A stretch of 64,000 nt of DNA from Vulcanisaeta distributa JCM 11216 (GTDB taxonomy: Archaea > Thermoproteota > Thermoprotei > Thermoproteales > Thermocladiaceae). Position numbers and translations under genes: made by a program. Below, piece by piece: positions 48,748 to 59,325 of this stretch. The stretch covers positions 1 to 64,000 of the forward strand of contig NZ_BBBI01000011.1 of NCBI RefSeq assembly GCF_001315985.1. Reading direction: 5' to 3'. Positions within the stretch are counted from its first letter, which is position 1. The number at the start of each line of letters is the position of its first letter. The notes below the pieces were generated by a model that did not search any database, was not told the DNA's origin, and saw nothing but the letters and a program-made list of their open reading frames with translations.

Positions 48748-49510
48748 TGGGTGATTACGTGGTTAGATTCGTGAATGCCAGGATCGGCTATGAGGAGCCG
48801 ATCATTAGGGATATCGCGCTTAATATACCAACGTCAAGCCTAACAACGATACTCGGGCCCAATGGTTCTGGAAAAACCACGTTACTTAGGGCCATAATAA
48901 AGTATGCAAGGCTCTTTGGCGGTTATATCTACATTGATGGTAAGAACATTAGTGAGGTACCGATTAGGGACTTGCCGAGGTACGTATCGTACTCGCCAGC
49001 CGAGATTTACTCGCAAATGGCGTTAACGGCCCTTGACGTGGTTATGAGTTCACGAAATGGCGGTGGTTGGGTAAGTAGGGATGAGGCAATTGCCGTGCTT
49101 AAGTACCTGGGTATAGATGATATTGCGAATAGAAGGTTTGATGAATTGAGTACCGGCCAGAAGAGGCTTGTTTTGATAGCGAGGGCGTTGGCTTCGAAGG
49201 CCTCATTACTGTTGATGGATGAACCAACGTCAAACCTAGACCTCGGTAATAAGTATAGGGTTATCCATACGTTGAGGAGGATCGTTAGTGATAGGGGGGG
49301 GTTACGGTGATAGCCGCCGGTCATGACATTGACCTGGCGTTAGCCAGTGATTGGGTTGTGGCGTTGAAGGATGGTGAGGTTATGGCGATGGGCGTTCCAG
49401 AGGATATAATTAATGGTAAGGTTTTAAGTGAGTTGTATGGTGTTGATGTGGAGGTTTTTGATGTGGATGGGCGTAGGCTTATTTATGTTCGTGATGAGTT
49501 CGTAAAATAA
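48747..49510 (+). CDS. btuD: ABC transporter ATP-binding protein, FecE/BtuD type (frameshifted)
   Basis: Walker A ILGPNGSGKTTLLRAIIKYA, Q-loop region YSPAEIYSQMALTALDVV, signature ELSTGQKRLVLIARALAS, Walker B LLMDEPTSNLDL, switch His in AAGHDIDLALASDW. A G8 at 49293 breaks the frame before VIAAGHDID; six G reads SDRGVTVIAAGHD. GTG 48738 is an alternative start; ATG 48747 overlaps the permease stop. About 255 residues. Completes an importer with the two genes before. Confidence 0.88.
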
Positions 49511-49590
49511 CCTTCTCATTAGTTATATTTACTTTATTTTTGGATACTGAGAAAAATTTATTTAATGCATTGACCTAGGTAATCGCCGTT

Positions 49591-51454
49591 ATGTTTGGAT
49601 GGGGGGGTGGGCATGTATTAAGGATTGATCTATCCAAGAGGAAATTCGTTGTTCAATCGCTCGATCCATTACTCGCCCAGAATTACATTGGTGGTAGGGG
49701 GTTTCGCGATAAAGACTTTGTGGGACGAGTTACCACCTGGCGCTGACCCATTAGGTCCATTAAATAAGTTAATATTAGCCGTTGGTCCATTAACGGCATT
49801 ACCAATACCCAACAGCGGCAAGTTGCTCGTGGCTGCCAAGAGCCCATTAACTGGCGGTTATGGTGATGGAAACGTTGGTTCATGGTTAGCCATTCACATG
49901 AGGAAGGCGGGCCTTGACATGATAATAATCGAGGGTAAGGCAGAGAGGCCCACGTACCTATACATCGAGAATAAGGGCGATGAGTTTAGAGTCGATTTTA
50001 GTAGTGCGGAGGATTTATGGGGGGGTCTTGACTCCTTCACCACAGAGGATAGGTTGAAGAAGATCCATGGTAGTGACGTTGGCATGGTACTAATAGGGCC
50101 TGCCGGTGAGAGGCTCGTGAGATTTGCAACCATTGTTGCGCAGAAGGGTCGTAGTGGCGGTAGGCCCGGTATTGGCGCCGTCATGGGTAGTAAGAACCTG
50201 AAGGCCGTGGTTATGAGGGGGGGCCATGGCGATGTTAAGGTTGCAGATCCAGCACTTAGGAAGATAGGTATTGATGCCATAGTGGCTACGAAATCCAAGC
50301 CTAATTACCCATTCTGGATGAGGCAAGGCACCACATCAACTGTGGAGTGGGCTCAGGAGGCTAGTGTGTTGCCTACGTATAATTATACCGAGGGTCAATT
50401 CGACGAGTACGAGAAAATAGGCGGCTTTGCGGTTGAGAGGAGTAAGGTTATGACGAGGTCTTGCCCGCAGTGCGTCATGGCATGTGGTCATGTGGTTAAG
50501 GACACTGAGGGCGAACTTGCGGAGCTTGATTATGAGAATATTGCAATGCTTGGTAGTAACCTCGGTATTGGTGACTTAACGAAGGTGGCCTACCTCAATA
50601 GGATTGCGGACATGATGGGCATGGACACGATAAGCTAGGTTCCACACTGGGCTTTGCAATGGAGGCCTCGGAAAAGGGCCTCCTTAAGGATAAGATTGAG
50701 TGGGGTGATTATAAGAGGGCTGCTGAGGTGGCCATGGACATAGCGCTGCAAAGGACGGAATTAGGCAAGTTACTTGGTAAGGGCGTTAGGGCTGCATCGA
50801 TGGAGTTGGGCCCGGGGCCACGGAATTCGCAATGCATGTTAAGGGTCTCGAGATAAGCGCCTATGATTGCCACGCAGCGCCTGGAATGGCGCTCGCGTTC
50901 TCCACGAGCCCCCCCATTGGCGCTCATCATAAGGATGCCTGGTTAATATCCTGGGAGGTTCAGAGGGGGGGTAGGTTTGACTATACCAGGGAGAAGGTTG
51001 AGAAGCTTGTGGAGATGCAGAACATTAGGGGGGGCGGCCTATTCGAGACCATAGTGACGTGTAGGTTCCCATGGGTTGAGGTTGGGCTTGAGCTTGACTG
51101 GTACTTCCGCCTATTCAAGGCTGCCACGGGCATGGACATGAACATGGAGGTACTAAATACAATAAATAATAGGATTTATACGCTGATTAGGGTGTTCTGG
51201 ATTAGGGAGTATGGTCATTGGGATAGGACTTACGACACACCGCCTGCCAAGTGGTTCAAGAGACCGTTAAGTAAGGGGGGGCCACTTAAGGGTGCTAAGC
51301 TTGATTATGATGGCTACCAGAAAATGCTTAGTTGGTATTACGAATTGAGGGGGGTTGGGATGAGAGGGGGGGCATACCGAGGAAGGATACCCTGAAGCGT
51401 TTAGGGCTTGATTTCGTTATTCCACAGCTCGAGTCTAGGGTTAATCTTAATTGA
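49591..51454 (+). CDS. aor: Tungsten-containing aldehyde:ferredoxin oxidoreductase (frameshifted)
   Basis: From ATG 49591: [31 protein letters not shown] (G5 at 49695, four needed), [38 protein letters not shown] (pterin loop), [13 protein letters not shown] (cluster Cys), [17 protein letters not shown]. Lesions: one C lost near 50635 ([13 protein letters not shown]), near 50815, and at 51345 (G6, four gives ELRGWDERG). Extra Gly/Pro at G7/C7 runs 50009, 50217, 50905, 51362: for example [29 protein letters not shown]. About 610 residues. It sits between the B12 importer and propionate genes. Confidence 0.88.
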
Positions 51455-51503
51455 ATTTAATAACGAATTAAGTTTATATAATGATTATACGTGACTTGTA
51501 ATA

Positions 51504-52118
51504 ATGAGTAATGAGTGCCGCTTACCTTTGTTTGCGGATTGTAAAGAGGTTGATGATAGCATCAAGTGCCCTGGCGATAGTGGCTATAGCGTAATACCAT
51601 TGTTCGGCAGGAGGGTTAGGGTTCGTAAGGATTCAGCGCCAATAAGGCTTATGGGTTGTTTAGATGAATTATCGAACATAGCAAACAATGTTAGGCTCAA
51701 CTTCGGTGGTAATGCGGTTGGTAAAATAGCATCGATAGTCATGGCATTATCCATGCAGTTAAATGCTTACCTGGTCCAGGGCACCGATGACAGGTTAACC
51801 AGGATTAGGAATGTGGAGGGCCTACTAATGTCCAAAATTGCCGAGCTATGTCGCGGATTTAAGGGGGGGCCGCTTGGCTGGATAATAGCGACGACGCCCG
51901 ATGTGCAGGCGCTAGATACCATAAGGGTTAAGTTAAGGGAGTGCGGTAGGATAGCGTCATCCATGCTCAATGATTATCAATTAACAATTAATGTAATTAG
52001 TATTATGAATCATGCCGATAAGTTGGTCGCCCAGGCCATGTACTGCGTGGGTAGTGGTCGTGTATTTAGGACTGTTGATGATGCCGTGAATTATTTGTTA
52101 AGTGATGTCACGGAATAA
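51504..52118 (+). CDS. Cob(I)alamin adenosyltransferase, PduO-like (divergent)
   Basis: Makes adenosylcobalamin from ATP for methylmalonyl-CoA mutase. The ATP-binding start GDSGYSVIPLFGRRVRVRKD and MGCLDELSNIANNVR match PduO (GDxGxTxLxxxxRVxKD, GxxDELNS). The body is helical as required, but the usual R(R/A)ER motif late in the chain is not clear (VKLRECGRIASSMLND), so it is a divergent member. 204 residues, frame intact. A short N-terminal Cys-bearing part (ECRLPLFADCKEV) is unusual. G7 at 51865 gives FKGGPLGW. The TATA TTTATATAATG (51472) is 32 bases upstream. Confidence 0.75.
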   Translation: MSNECRLPLFADCKEVDDSIKCPGDSGYSVIPLFGRRVRVRKDSAPIRLMGCLDELSNIANNVRLNFGGNAVGKIASIVMALSMQLNAYLVQGTDDRLTRIRNVEGLLMSKIAELCRGFKGGPLGWIIATTPDVQALDTIRVKLRECGRIASSMLNDYQLTINVISIMNHADKLVAQAMYCVGSGRVFRTVDDAVNYLLSDVTE

Positions 52119-52157
52119 AGACAGATTTATTAGCTAATAATTATTTGTAAATTATTA

Positions 52158-53835
52158 ATGGAGAGTACGGATAGGATTAAGGAAAAGTATGATGAGTGGG
52201 TTAGAGAATTCCTACTGCCAACCCTTAAGAAATTACCTGAATGGAGGAAATTCATATCATCATTTGGAATTGAGATAAAACCACTATACACACCACTAGA
52301 TATTAAGGGCGATTACCTGGACAGGTTGGGATTCCCAGGTGAGTACCCATTCACCAGGGTATATACCCAAGCATGTATAGGTCAAGGCTATGGACGTTTA
52401 GGGAGTACTCAGGCTTCGGGTCGCCTGAGGATACAAATAGGAGGTATAAGTTCCTCATATCGCAGGGACAGACCGGCTTGAGTGTCGCATTTGACTTACC
52501 GACGCAGTTAGGCCTTGACCCTGACCATGAACTCGCGTATCCTGAGGTCGGTAAAGTCGGTGTTTCAGTTCCTGAAGTTATTTCCATGTCTATACTCTTT
52601 GATGGTATTGACATTGGTAAAATAACCACGTCGTTTACCATAAATGCCACGGCAGCGGAGATACTGTCCATGTACATAACAGTCGCCGAGAGTAGGGGGG
52701 GTATTGATAAGGCGGTGCTTGATGGGACGATACAGAATGACATACTCAAGGAGTTCATAGCCAGGAACCTATACATATACCCGCCACTGCACTCGATGAG
52801 GTATACGACGGACATAATAGCCTACACATCAAAAAACATGCCAAAGTGGCACCCAATAAGTATCAGTGGTTATCACTTTAGGGAGGCGGGGGCCACGGCA
52901 GTCCAGGAGCTAGCCTTCACCCTAGCCGATGCCATTGAGTACACTAATTGGGTTATAAATAGGTGGAAGATGAATGTCGATGATTTTGCACCGGGGTTAT
53001 CCTTCTTCTTCGCAGCAACGACAAACCTCTTTGAGGAGGTTGCGAAGTTCAGGGCAGCCCGTAGGTTATATGCGAGGATTATGAGGGAGAGGTTTGGCGC
53101 CAGAAAGTCTGAGTCGATGAGGTTGAAATTCCATGTACAGACGTCGGGGGGGCTACGTTAACGGCCCAGCAGCCCGAGGTCAACATTATTAGGACAACGA
53201 TACAGGCACTGGCCGCGGTGCTTGGCGGTGCCCAATCGCTCCATGTTAATGCGTATGACGAGGCGTTAGCGTTACCTACCGAGAAGTCCGTGAAGCTGGC
53301 ATTAAGGGTTCAGCAGGTGATAGCGTATGAGAGTGGAGTCGTTGATTCAATAGATCCGCTGGGTGGTTCGTACTACATTGAGTGGCTTACGGATACAATA
53401 GAGGAGGAGGTCATGAAAATAATTGATTATATTGATAGGCTTGGTGGTATGACGAAGGCCGTGGAGATTGGTTATCCACAAAGGGCTATTGCCGAGTCCG
53501 CGTATCAATACCAGAGGATGGTTGAGGAGGGCAAGATAGCCGTGATTGGCGTGAATATGTTTAGGGAAGAGGAGGAACTCCACATAGAGCTTCATAAGGT
53601 CGACCCAGTGTCTAGGGAGAGGAGCATTAGGCGCGTTAGGGAGGTTAGGGAGAACCGTGATAGGGAGGCCTGGGAGAGGGCACTCAATGAGTTGAGGAGG
53701 GCGGCTGATAGGGAGGATGAGAATGTGTTCCCATACATACTAAATGCAGTTAGGGCTAAGGCAACCGTTGGTGAGATATCAAGTGTACTACGTGATATAT
53801 GGGGGGGTGAGTATAAACCACCATCAATTTACTAA
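52158..53835 (+). CDS. mcmA1: Methylmalonyl-CoA mutase, large (catalytic) subunit (frameshifted)
   Basis: Isomerises (R)-methylmalonyl-CoA to succinyl-CoA with adenosylcobalamin. Barrel motifs: [22 protein letters not shown] (one G lost near 52366), [68 protein letters not shown] (the G7 at 53147 breaks this; five G is right), [21 protein letters not shown], and the end [10 protein letters not shown] (written WGGEY). About 560 residues; the B12 domain is a separate gene, as in other archaea. ESRGGIDKA likely has one Gly extra. Confidence 0.95.
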
Positions 53836-53877
53836 GGAAAAGATTTTTAGGGTATGAAACATGGTTAGTGATGAAGT

Positions 53878-54273
53878 ATGCCTAAGCCTAAGGTAATCAT
53901 TGCCAAACTTGGTCTTGATGGGCATGACAGAGGTGCCAAGGTCATTGCCAGGGCATTGGCCGAGGCCGGCTTTGAGGTTGTTTACACGGGTATTAGGCAG
54001 ACGCCTAGCCAGGTTGTTGAGACCGCGATTCAGGAGGATGCGAAGTTAATAGGCATCAGCATATTGTCTGGCTCTCACATGGAGCTTGTGGGTGAGTTAA
54101 TGAGGATTATGAAGGAGAGAGGTGTGAATATACCTGTACTTGTTGGTGGGATAATACCTCCTGAGGATAGGGATGCATTATTAAAGATGGGTGTCGCTGG
54201 TGTTTATGGACCTGGCACGCCGCTTAAGGAAATTATCGATATAGTAAAGAAGCTCGTGGGTGTTGTACAATGA
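53878..54273 (+). CDS. mcmA2: Methylmalonyl-CoA mutase, small (cobalamin-binding) subunit
   Basis: 131 residues. KLGLDGHDRGAK holds the DxHxxG that ligates cobalt through His; SILSGSHMELV and VGGIIPPEDRDALLKMGV complete the base-off B12 site. ATG 53878, 43 bases after the large subunit. Its stop overlaps the next start (ATGA). Frame intact. Confidence 0.95.
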   Translation: MPKPKVIIAKLGLDGHDRGAKVIARALAEAGFEVVYTGIRQTPSQVVETAIQEDAKLIGISILSGSHMELVGELMRIMKERGVNIPVLVGGIIPPEDRDALLKMGVAGVYGPGTPLKEIIDIVKKLVGVVQ

Positions 54274-55164
54274 GTATTAATGAATTACTTGAAAGGGCGC
54301 GTAGTTGGGATAAAGCAGCCATTGCTAAATTAATAACTCTGGCTGAGGAGGGTATTGAGATTCCATTAAATATACAACGTAAGAGCCACGTAATAGGCAT
54401 AACCGGTCCTCCAGGTTCGGGTAAAAGTACTTTAATATATACGATGGCAAGGAAAATACCACAGGACAGGAGGATTGCAATACTTACCATTGATCCATCC
54501 AGCCCATTCACTGGAGGTTCCTTCATGGGCAATAGAATTAGAATGCAGGAACTCACCTCAAGACCCAACATATACATTAGGAGTATGGCGACCAGGGGTA
54601 TTCGTGGTGGGCTTAATTACGCGACAATAGCTGCGGTGAACATACTTGAGTACGCCGGCGCGGATTACATATTCATTGAGACTGTCGGTGCTGGGCAGTC
54701 GGACACGGACGTTAAGTATGTGGCCGACACAATACTCGTACTGGTACCACCACTCTCCGGTGATGAGATCCAAGCCCTCAAGAGTGGTCTTATGGAGATT
54801 GGGGGATATATACGTCGTCTCAAAGTCTGATAACCAAGCATCTGAGTCGACATATAGGGATTTACTGGCCATGGTCGACATGATGAGGGAGGTCAAGGGT
54901 GACTCTTGGAAACCTGCCGTGATTAAGGTGTCTGGCTTATATGGTTATGGAGTCGATGAGTTACTTAGGTTAATTGATGATAGGTTTAGGGAATTGAGCA
55001 ATAATAGTAAGTTGGGTGAATCCCTAATAAGCAGGAGATTGCTTGAGATGAGGCTTTATGCCTATGACCTACTTGAGAAGAGACTTGATGAAAGTAAGGA
55101 CCTAGAGGGCGATGTAATTAATGGCAGGTTATCACCGCAGGAGGCTGCGAGGAAACTGCTCGGT
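54270..55164 (+). CDS. meaB: Methylmalonyl-CoA mutase chaperone GTPase MeaB (frameshifted)
   Basis: G-protein that loads and guards the mutase cofactor. IGITGPPGSGKSTLIYTMAR (P-loop), LTIDPSSPFTGGSFMGNRIRM, YIFIETVGAGQSDTDVKYVADT (switch/Walker B), then after a G5 near 54803 (four gives MEIGDIYVVSKSDNQ, with the SKSD guanine motif) SGLYGYGVDELL and the helical end GRLSPQEAARKLLG. About 300 residues. There is no stop codon before the epimerase, whose ATG 55165 follows in frame; as written they form one chain. Confidence 0.9.
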
Positions 55165-55575
55165 ATGGAGAAGCCGAGGCTTGATCATGTGGCCATTGCG
55201 GTTAAAGACCTCAACAGTGCTGTTGAGAAGTTCAGGAAATTAGGACTTAGGGTCAGTGATCCAATAATTGTTGAGGAGCAGGGGGGTTAAAGTCGTGATG
55301 GTGTGGCTTGGTAATACTAGGATTGAATTACTTGAACCACTTAATCCAAGTTCCACAGTGGCTAAGTTCCTGGAGGGTAGGGGGGGTGAGGGTATTCATC
55401 ACATAGCCCTTGAGGTTGATGACTTGGATGGGTTCATTAAGAGGGTGCAGGAGGTGGGTCTCACACTTACTGGTAAGCCAAGTAAAGGCGCTGAGGGTAT
55501 TGTCACGTTCATACACCCAAAGAGCTTAATGGTGTCCTCCTCGAGTTAGTTCAGCGTATTGCACATAATGAGTGA
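55165..55575 (+). CDS. mce: Methylmalonyl-CoA epimerase (frameshifted; in frame with MeaB)
   Basis: Interconverts (S)- and (R)-methylmalonyl-CoA. Vicinal oxygen chelate pattern: LDHVAIAVKDLNSAVEKF with metal His, then VWLGNTRIELLEPL, GEGIHHIALEVDDLDGFI, and NGVLLELVQ with the metal Glu. The G6 at 55279 is one too long (EEQGVKVVMVW), and one A is lost at 55528 (KSLNGVLLEL). RGGEGIHH has one Gly extra. About 136 residues if started at ATG 55165, the typical length, which argues for a separate protein; but no stop separates it from MeaB. Confidence 0.9.
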
Positions 55576-55610
55576 TCTTTAAATAATCTAGAGGTGCAGG
55601 TTCAGCTTGC

Positions 55611-57410
55611 GTGAAGAAGGGTAGGTCATTTGAGCATGGTTATACAATAGTATTTAGAGGAGGGGGGGATTCATTAAAGTACTCATTAATGATATTAATC
55701 ATTATAGTTCCTTACCTAATGAGCCTATATGTACATGAGTCATTAATTATGTACTTTAAATCATTGGTTATTTATGGCATTATGTTCTTATCGGTGTTCA
55801 TAACCCTTAGGGTAATGGTATTCACTCAATCATATAGGGGCTTTGGTACGACATTATCGCTATTTAGTACGGCGCTCGCAGCCGTAATAGACCTACTGAT
55901 TACCTTAGCCACGCATAAATTCGTTGTTGGGTTTGGTGCATTATCCTTTGTCTTGCCACTAAGTGCCATGATAATGGTTCTGAGGGGGGGTCTTGAACAT
56001 AATGGGGGGGGTTCGATGAAGAGATACATCGCATATCCGCTCTATACCTTACCGGGCATATTAATTATTCAATTGATATCGTATTTTTTAATTACTACAA
56101 TAGATCCCATAAAATACGTTATTTTAGACTCGGCGTTTTACGTGTTCTCCTTCCTATTCATTTACTACGTGATCTTTAAGTTTGAGGCATCTTACGGTGG
56201 TATTGATATATTTAAGTTATTTAGTTCATATTTATACACGGCCCTCTTTGAGTATTCCGAGCCGTTTGAGAGAGAGCTAAGTAAAAGATCCATTGTTAGG
56301 GACGTTAAAGTACACCTGTTTATACTTAATAATGATAATAACGCTTATGTGGTCACCATACCTGAACTTCATGCTGGGCCAATAGCTAAGGTTGGTGGTG
56401 GTTACCTAATTAGTGATCTCGTTAGTGAGGTAAGTCGTTATGTGAACCCCCCCGTGGTTTATATGCACGGTGTTGGTAGTCATGAGTTGGACCCGGCAAC
56501 TAGAATTGATGTGCGTAAGATAGTTAGGGTGGTGGCTACCAAGGTTAAAGAGTCACTAAATGAGCGTAGCACAGGCAATGTATGCGTTGGGAAGATGCCT
56601 GTTCAAATAGAAAGTCGTAATTTCAGGGTAACCCACGTACCTTTATGTGGGAAGTCCCTCGTGATCATTAGTCGGCTCGTTAAGTCCAGCGATGATATCC
56701 CTCTCAGTGTTTATGAGGAATTGAGAAAGAGAGTAAGGCTTGATTGGGATAATGTAATATTGATTGATGCCCAGAATTATTACTCAGATGATAATACGTG
56801 GGATGAAAATGACATTAATGAATTAGCCCAATTACTGAGTAGGATTGGGGGGGAGTTAGAGGATCAAAGGCTTGAAATAAAGTCATGTGTGAATCATGTG
56901 CCTAAATATGCCTTTGGACCTATACAATTTGAAATTGGTGATAATGGTCTAATAACGTGGGGCCTAGAGATAAATGGTAAGAGAGTCCTGCTGGTCATAT
57001 TTGATGGTAATAACTTGAGGAGGGAGTTGGCCGACGCAATAATTAATGAGTTCAGAAGTGGCTTCGACATCGTCGAGGTCTTAACCACAGATAATCACCA
57101 ATACACGGGTATTGCCAGGTTCACGAGAAGTAGAGGCTATAAGGTTGTTGGTGATTCAATAAGTCATGAGTTAATAATAAGGAATGTAAGGAAGAGCGTA
57201 AAGCGCTGTATTGATGATCTAAGGAAAACTAGTGTGAGGTACTACCCGGTGCTTGTTGAGGGCGTTAGGTTAATTGGTGATTCTTTTAGTAGTATGGTAA
57301 GGGCTGCGGAGAGAGGTGTCATGGATTGGAAGAAGCACTTCACGGTATTGATAATACTGCCGATACTGACGATGATAATACTGGGGGGGATAATACTCGG
57401 TATTCTTTAA
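55611..57410 (+). CDS. Archaeal membrane protein, DUF2070-like
   Basis: 599 residues from GTG 55611. About six hydrophobic segments in the first 200 residues, then a soluble domain of about 370 residues with HAGPIAKVGGGYLISDLVSE, VYMHGVGSHELDPATR, and EVLTTDNHQYTG, which match the His-rich motifs of DUF2070, and one last TM (FTVLIILPILTMIILGGI). The conserved His/Asp could bind metal; function unknown. G7/C7 runs at 55661, 55984, 56001, 56450, 56846 and 57384 encode GG or PP. Frame intact. Confidence 0.75.
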   Translation: MKKGRSFEHGYTIVFRGGGDSLKYSLMILIIIVPYLMSLYVHESLIMYFKSLVIYGIMFLSVFITLRVMVFTQSYRGFGTTLSLFSTALAAVIDLLITLATHKFVVGFGALSFVLPLSAMIMVLRGGLEHNGGGSMKRYIAYPLYTLPGILIIQLISYFLITTIDPIKYVILDSAFYVFSFLFIYYVIFKFEASYGGIDIFKLFSSYLYTALFEYSEPFERELSKRSIVRDVKVHLFILNNDNNAYVVTIPELHAGPIAKVGGGYLISDLVSEVSRYVNPPVVYMHGVGSHELDPATRIDVRKIVRVVATKVKESLNERSTGNVCVGKMPVQIESRNFRVTHVPLCGKSLVIISRLVKSSDDIPLSVYEELRKRVRLDWDNVILIDAQNYYSDDNTWDENDINELAQLLSRIGGELEDQRLEIKSCVNHVPKYAFGPIQFEIGDNGLITWGLEINGKRVLLVIFDGNNLRRELADAIINEFRSGFDIVEVLTTDNHQYTGIARFTRSRGYKVVGDSISHELIIRNVRKSVKRCIDDLRKTSVRYYPVLVEGVRLIGDSFSSMVRAAERGVMDWKKHFTVLIILPILTMIILGGIILGIL

Positions 57411-57468
57411 CACTTAATAAATACAAAAGGTTTAATAGAGAGGTCTACGTGATTAATCAGGAAGGGAT

Positions 57469-57936
57469 ATGGGTTCCGAGGATCTGAAAAGGCAGGCAAT
57501 TAGAGCCCATATAGCTGGGTTAATAACTAGGCTGGAGAATTGGGTTAAGGACCAGAGGAAGTTCATGGATGAGCTTCAGAAGTACGGCGACTATATAGTT
57601 AGCCAGGATAGATTATCACTATTACTATCAGCGCAGGCAATGCTATACTACATAGAGAGGACGCTCAAGGACTTTGAGTCCTGGTTGAACAACCCAATGA
57701 TAACATCGATAATGCCCATAGACATGCTGAAGGAGTTGGAGGAGAGACTTAGGGATATAGCAATTGAGTTTGTTAGGCTTGATATAGATCACACGAGTAG
57801 GTACGTGGACATACTAAAGAAGATGGAGAATGAGAATGAGATACCGGACATACTGAGACTCTATATTGAGCAGAGAGGTATTGCTCAACAGAGGGGTCAG
57901 CAGGGAGAGCAGGGTGAGGTACCAAGATTCATGTGA
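57469..57936 (+). CDS. Conserved crenarchaeal helical protein, DUF2153-like
   Basis: 155 residues, all helical with a coiled-coil look (HIAGLITRLENWVKDQRKFMDELQKYGDYI) and a Gln/Gly/Glu-rich tail (RGIAQQRGQQGEQGEVPRF). I think of DUF2153 but with limited certainty. No catalytic residues. ATG/GTG choice: first Met at 57469. It follows the DUF2070 gene by 58 bases. Confidence 0.6.
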   Translation: MGSEDLKRQAIRAHIAGLITRLENWVKDQRKFMDELQKYGDYIVSQDRLSLLLSAQAMLYYIERTLKDFESWLNNPMITSIMPIDMLKELEERLRDIAIEFVRLDIDHTSRYVDILKKMENENEIPDILRLYIEQRGIAQQRGQQGEQGEVPRFM

Positions 57937-57958
57937 TTTAAAATTAATATTGATTTAA

Positions 57959-58330
57959 TTATTTCCCGACAATCTCATTTAAATAGTCCCTAATTATTTG
58001 AATGGCGTCCTTACCAAACATCTTAATTATTAAGCCAATATGCTCCCTAATGAGTTCGTTCTTAACCTCGTAGGGTATTGAAAGTTCATATACGAATTGC
58101 CTAACATTATTTACAACCTTTTCACGCTTATTAATAAATCCCCCTGGTGTATAACCTACTTAATACCGTGAGCACCGTGGTGTAGGCGGTCTTCCTACCC
58201 CTCTTCGTCAACTCCTCCAGATTGTCATTGCCGTAGCCTCCTTAAGCTCATTAAGTATGCCAATAACCTCAGCCTCAAGTGGTCCAATCATCAATAGGAG
58301 CCTCCTTCTGCGTTCGTTTTGTTCCATCAT
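57959..58330 (-). CDS. BlaI/MecI/CopY-family transcriptional regulator (multiply frameshifted)
   Basis: No long open frame, but joining three gives a clear protein. From 58330: MMEQNERRRRLLLMIGPLEA, EVIGILNELKEAT, NDLEELTKRGRKTAYTTVLT, VLSRLY (the BlaI recognition-helix signature, AYTTVxTxLxRL), then PGGFINKREKVVNNVRQFVY and LIREHIGLIIKMFGKD to TAA 57959. Breaks lie near 58233, 58160 and at the C5 run 58140. BlaI proteins are winged-helix repressors, usually freed by a sensor protease (BlaR). No such partner is adjacent. About 124 residues. Confidence 0.6.
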
Positions 58331-58371
58331 ATAGATTTACACGCGTAGTTTTATAAACCTAACACACAGGT

Positions 58372-59223
58372 CTAAAACTTACCAACTCTAATATCTAGCC
58401 TAACCTTATACACATATGGAGCATAATCCCTAACAATCCTCCTATTAATGACTTGACAATCATAACCCAAATCACCACAGTAATTCCTAACCAAGCCCTC
58501 GGCTTCACCGTAAGGATTCTCCTCAGTGCCTAAATGATAGAAATGAATAATACCACCATCCTTAATACACATCAATGATTGCATTAAAAACCTATGAGCA
58601 CCCAGGGGTAAAGTTAGAATAATTCTATCGACACCACAGAATAATCTCATTAACCTTGAGGCATCGCCGAGTAGCGGTAGTACCTTGCCCTCGAGTCTAT
58701 TCAATTTAATATTATCAAGCATGTAGTAATATGCGTATTCATTAAGTTCGATGGCGATTATCAACTTGACCGAGGACTGCCTCTTCAATATGGTAATGGC
58801 GTATGGGCCGACACCAGCAAAGGGGGGGTATAGAATAACCTCGCCAGGCATTACCTGCCTGGCAATGTCCTCTCTATCGCCCTGATCCCTAGGTGAAAAG
58901 TAGGCCTTGGTGGGGGGGTCCACCTTAATTAAGTAATTATCCTCCTTATGAATAACCTCAGTAGGCCCAGGGACTAAGACCTCGTACCTATATAGCCTAA
59001 ATTCGCCTTCCCTCGCGCCGATTCTTCTGACTACGGCCTTGACGTGCTTGTTCAATTTAACTATTGCTTCTCCAATCACAAATTTATAGTCCTCAAGCTC
59101 AGGTGGTATCTCAATAATTGCAACTGCGCCTGACCTAGAGCCAATTATATCGAAGCTCCTTGGCACCTTATCCCAAAGCTCCCTTGGAATTAGTGGCTTA
59201 ACAGCCTCTTTAAGCGTGGGCAC
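58372..59223 (-). CDS. trm5: tRNA (guanine37-N1)-methyltransferase, Trm5 family
   Basis: 283 residues. Forms m1G37, or acts in wyosine synthesis (Trm5a/Taw22). IPRELWDKVPRSFDIIGSRSGAV, VDPPTKAYFSPRDQGDREDI and ILYPPFAGVGPYAITI carry the family motifs, but relatives read VDPTK and xxFAGVG after one residue; both spots are G7 runs (58913, 58831) adding Pro. ELNEYAYYYMLDNIKLN and TLPLGAHRFL (equivalent of N-L-P) follow. Frame intact. Subclass not decided. Confidence 0.88.
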   Translation of the reverse strand: MPTLKEAVKPLIPRELWDKVPRSFDIIGSRSGAVAIIEIPPELEDYKFVIGEAIVKLNKHVKAVVRRIGAREGEFRLYRYEVLVPGPTEVIHKEDNYLIKVDPPTKAYFSPRDQGDREDIARQVMPGEVILYPPFAGVGPYAITILKRQSSVKLIIAIELNEYAYYYMLDNIKLNRLEGKVLPLLGDASRLMRLFCGVDRIILTLPLGAHRFLMQSLMCIKDGGIIHFYHLGTEENPYGEAEGLVRNYCGDLGYDCQVINRRIVRDYAPYVYKVRLDIRVGKF

Positions 59224-59325
59224 TGACGCTCCTCATAATTGTGCGGAAACCCCCCCTAAATTAATTTATCCTGTGGTCTTCGTGTGGAATAAAAATTAAT
59301 AAGTGCTGTAAAACTCTGTAAATCG

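Noticed and set aside
49261-49330. Programmed ribosomal frameshifting at G runs (e.g. the transporter ATPase, MBF1, mutase)
   Set aside because: The required shift differs from gene to gene (+1, +2, -1), many breaks are at short non-slippery runs, and a tRNA and a hairpin show the same expansion.
46665-49510. Iron-siderophore transporter
   Set aside because: Not excluded by sequence; cobalamin is preferred only because of the adjacent B12-dependent enzymes.
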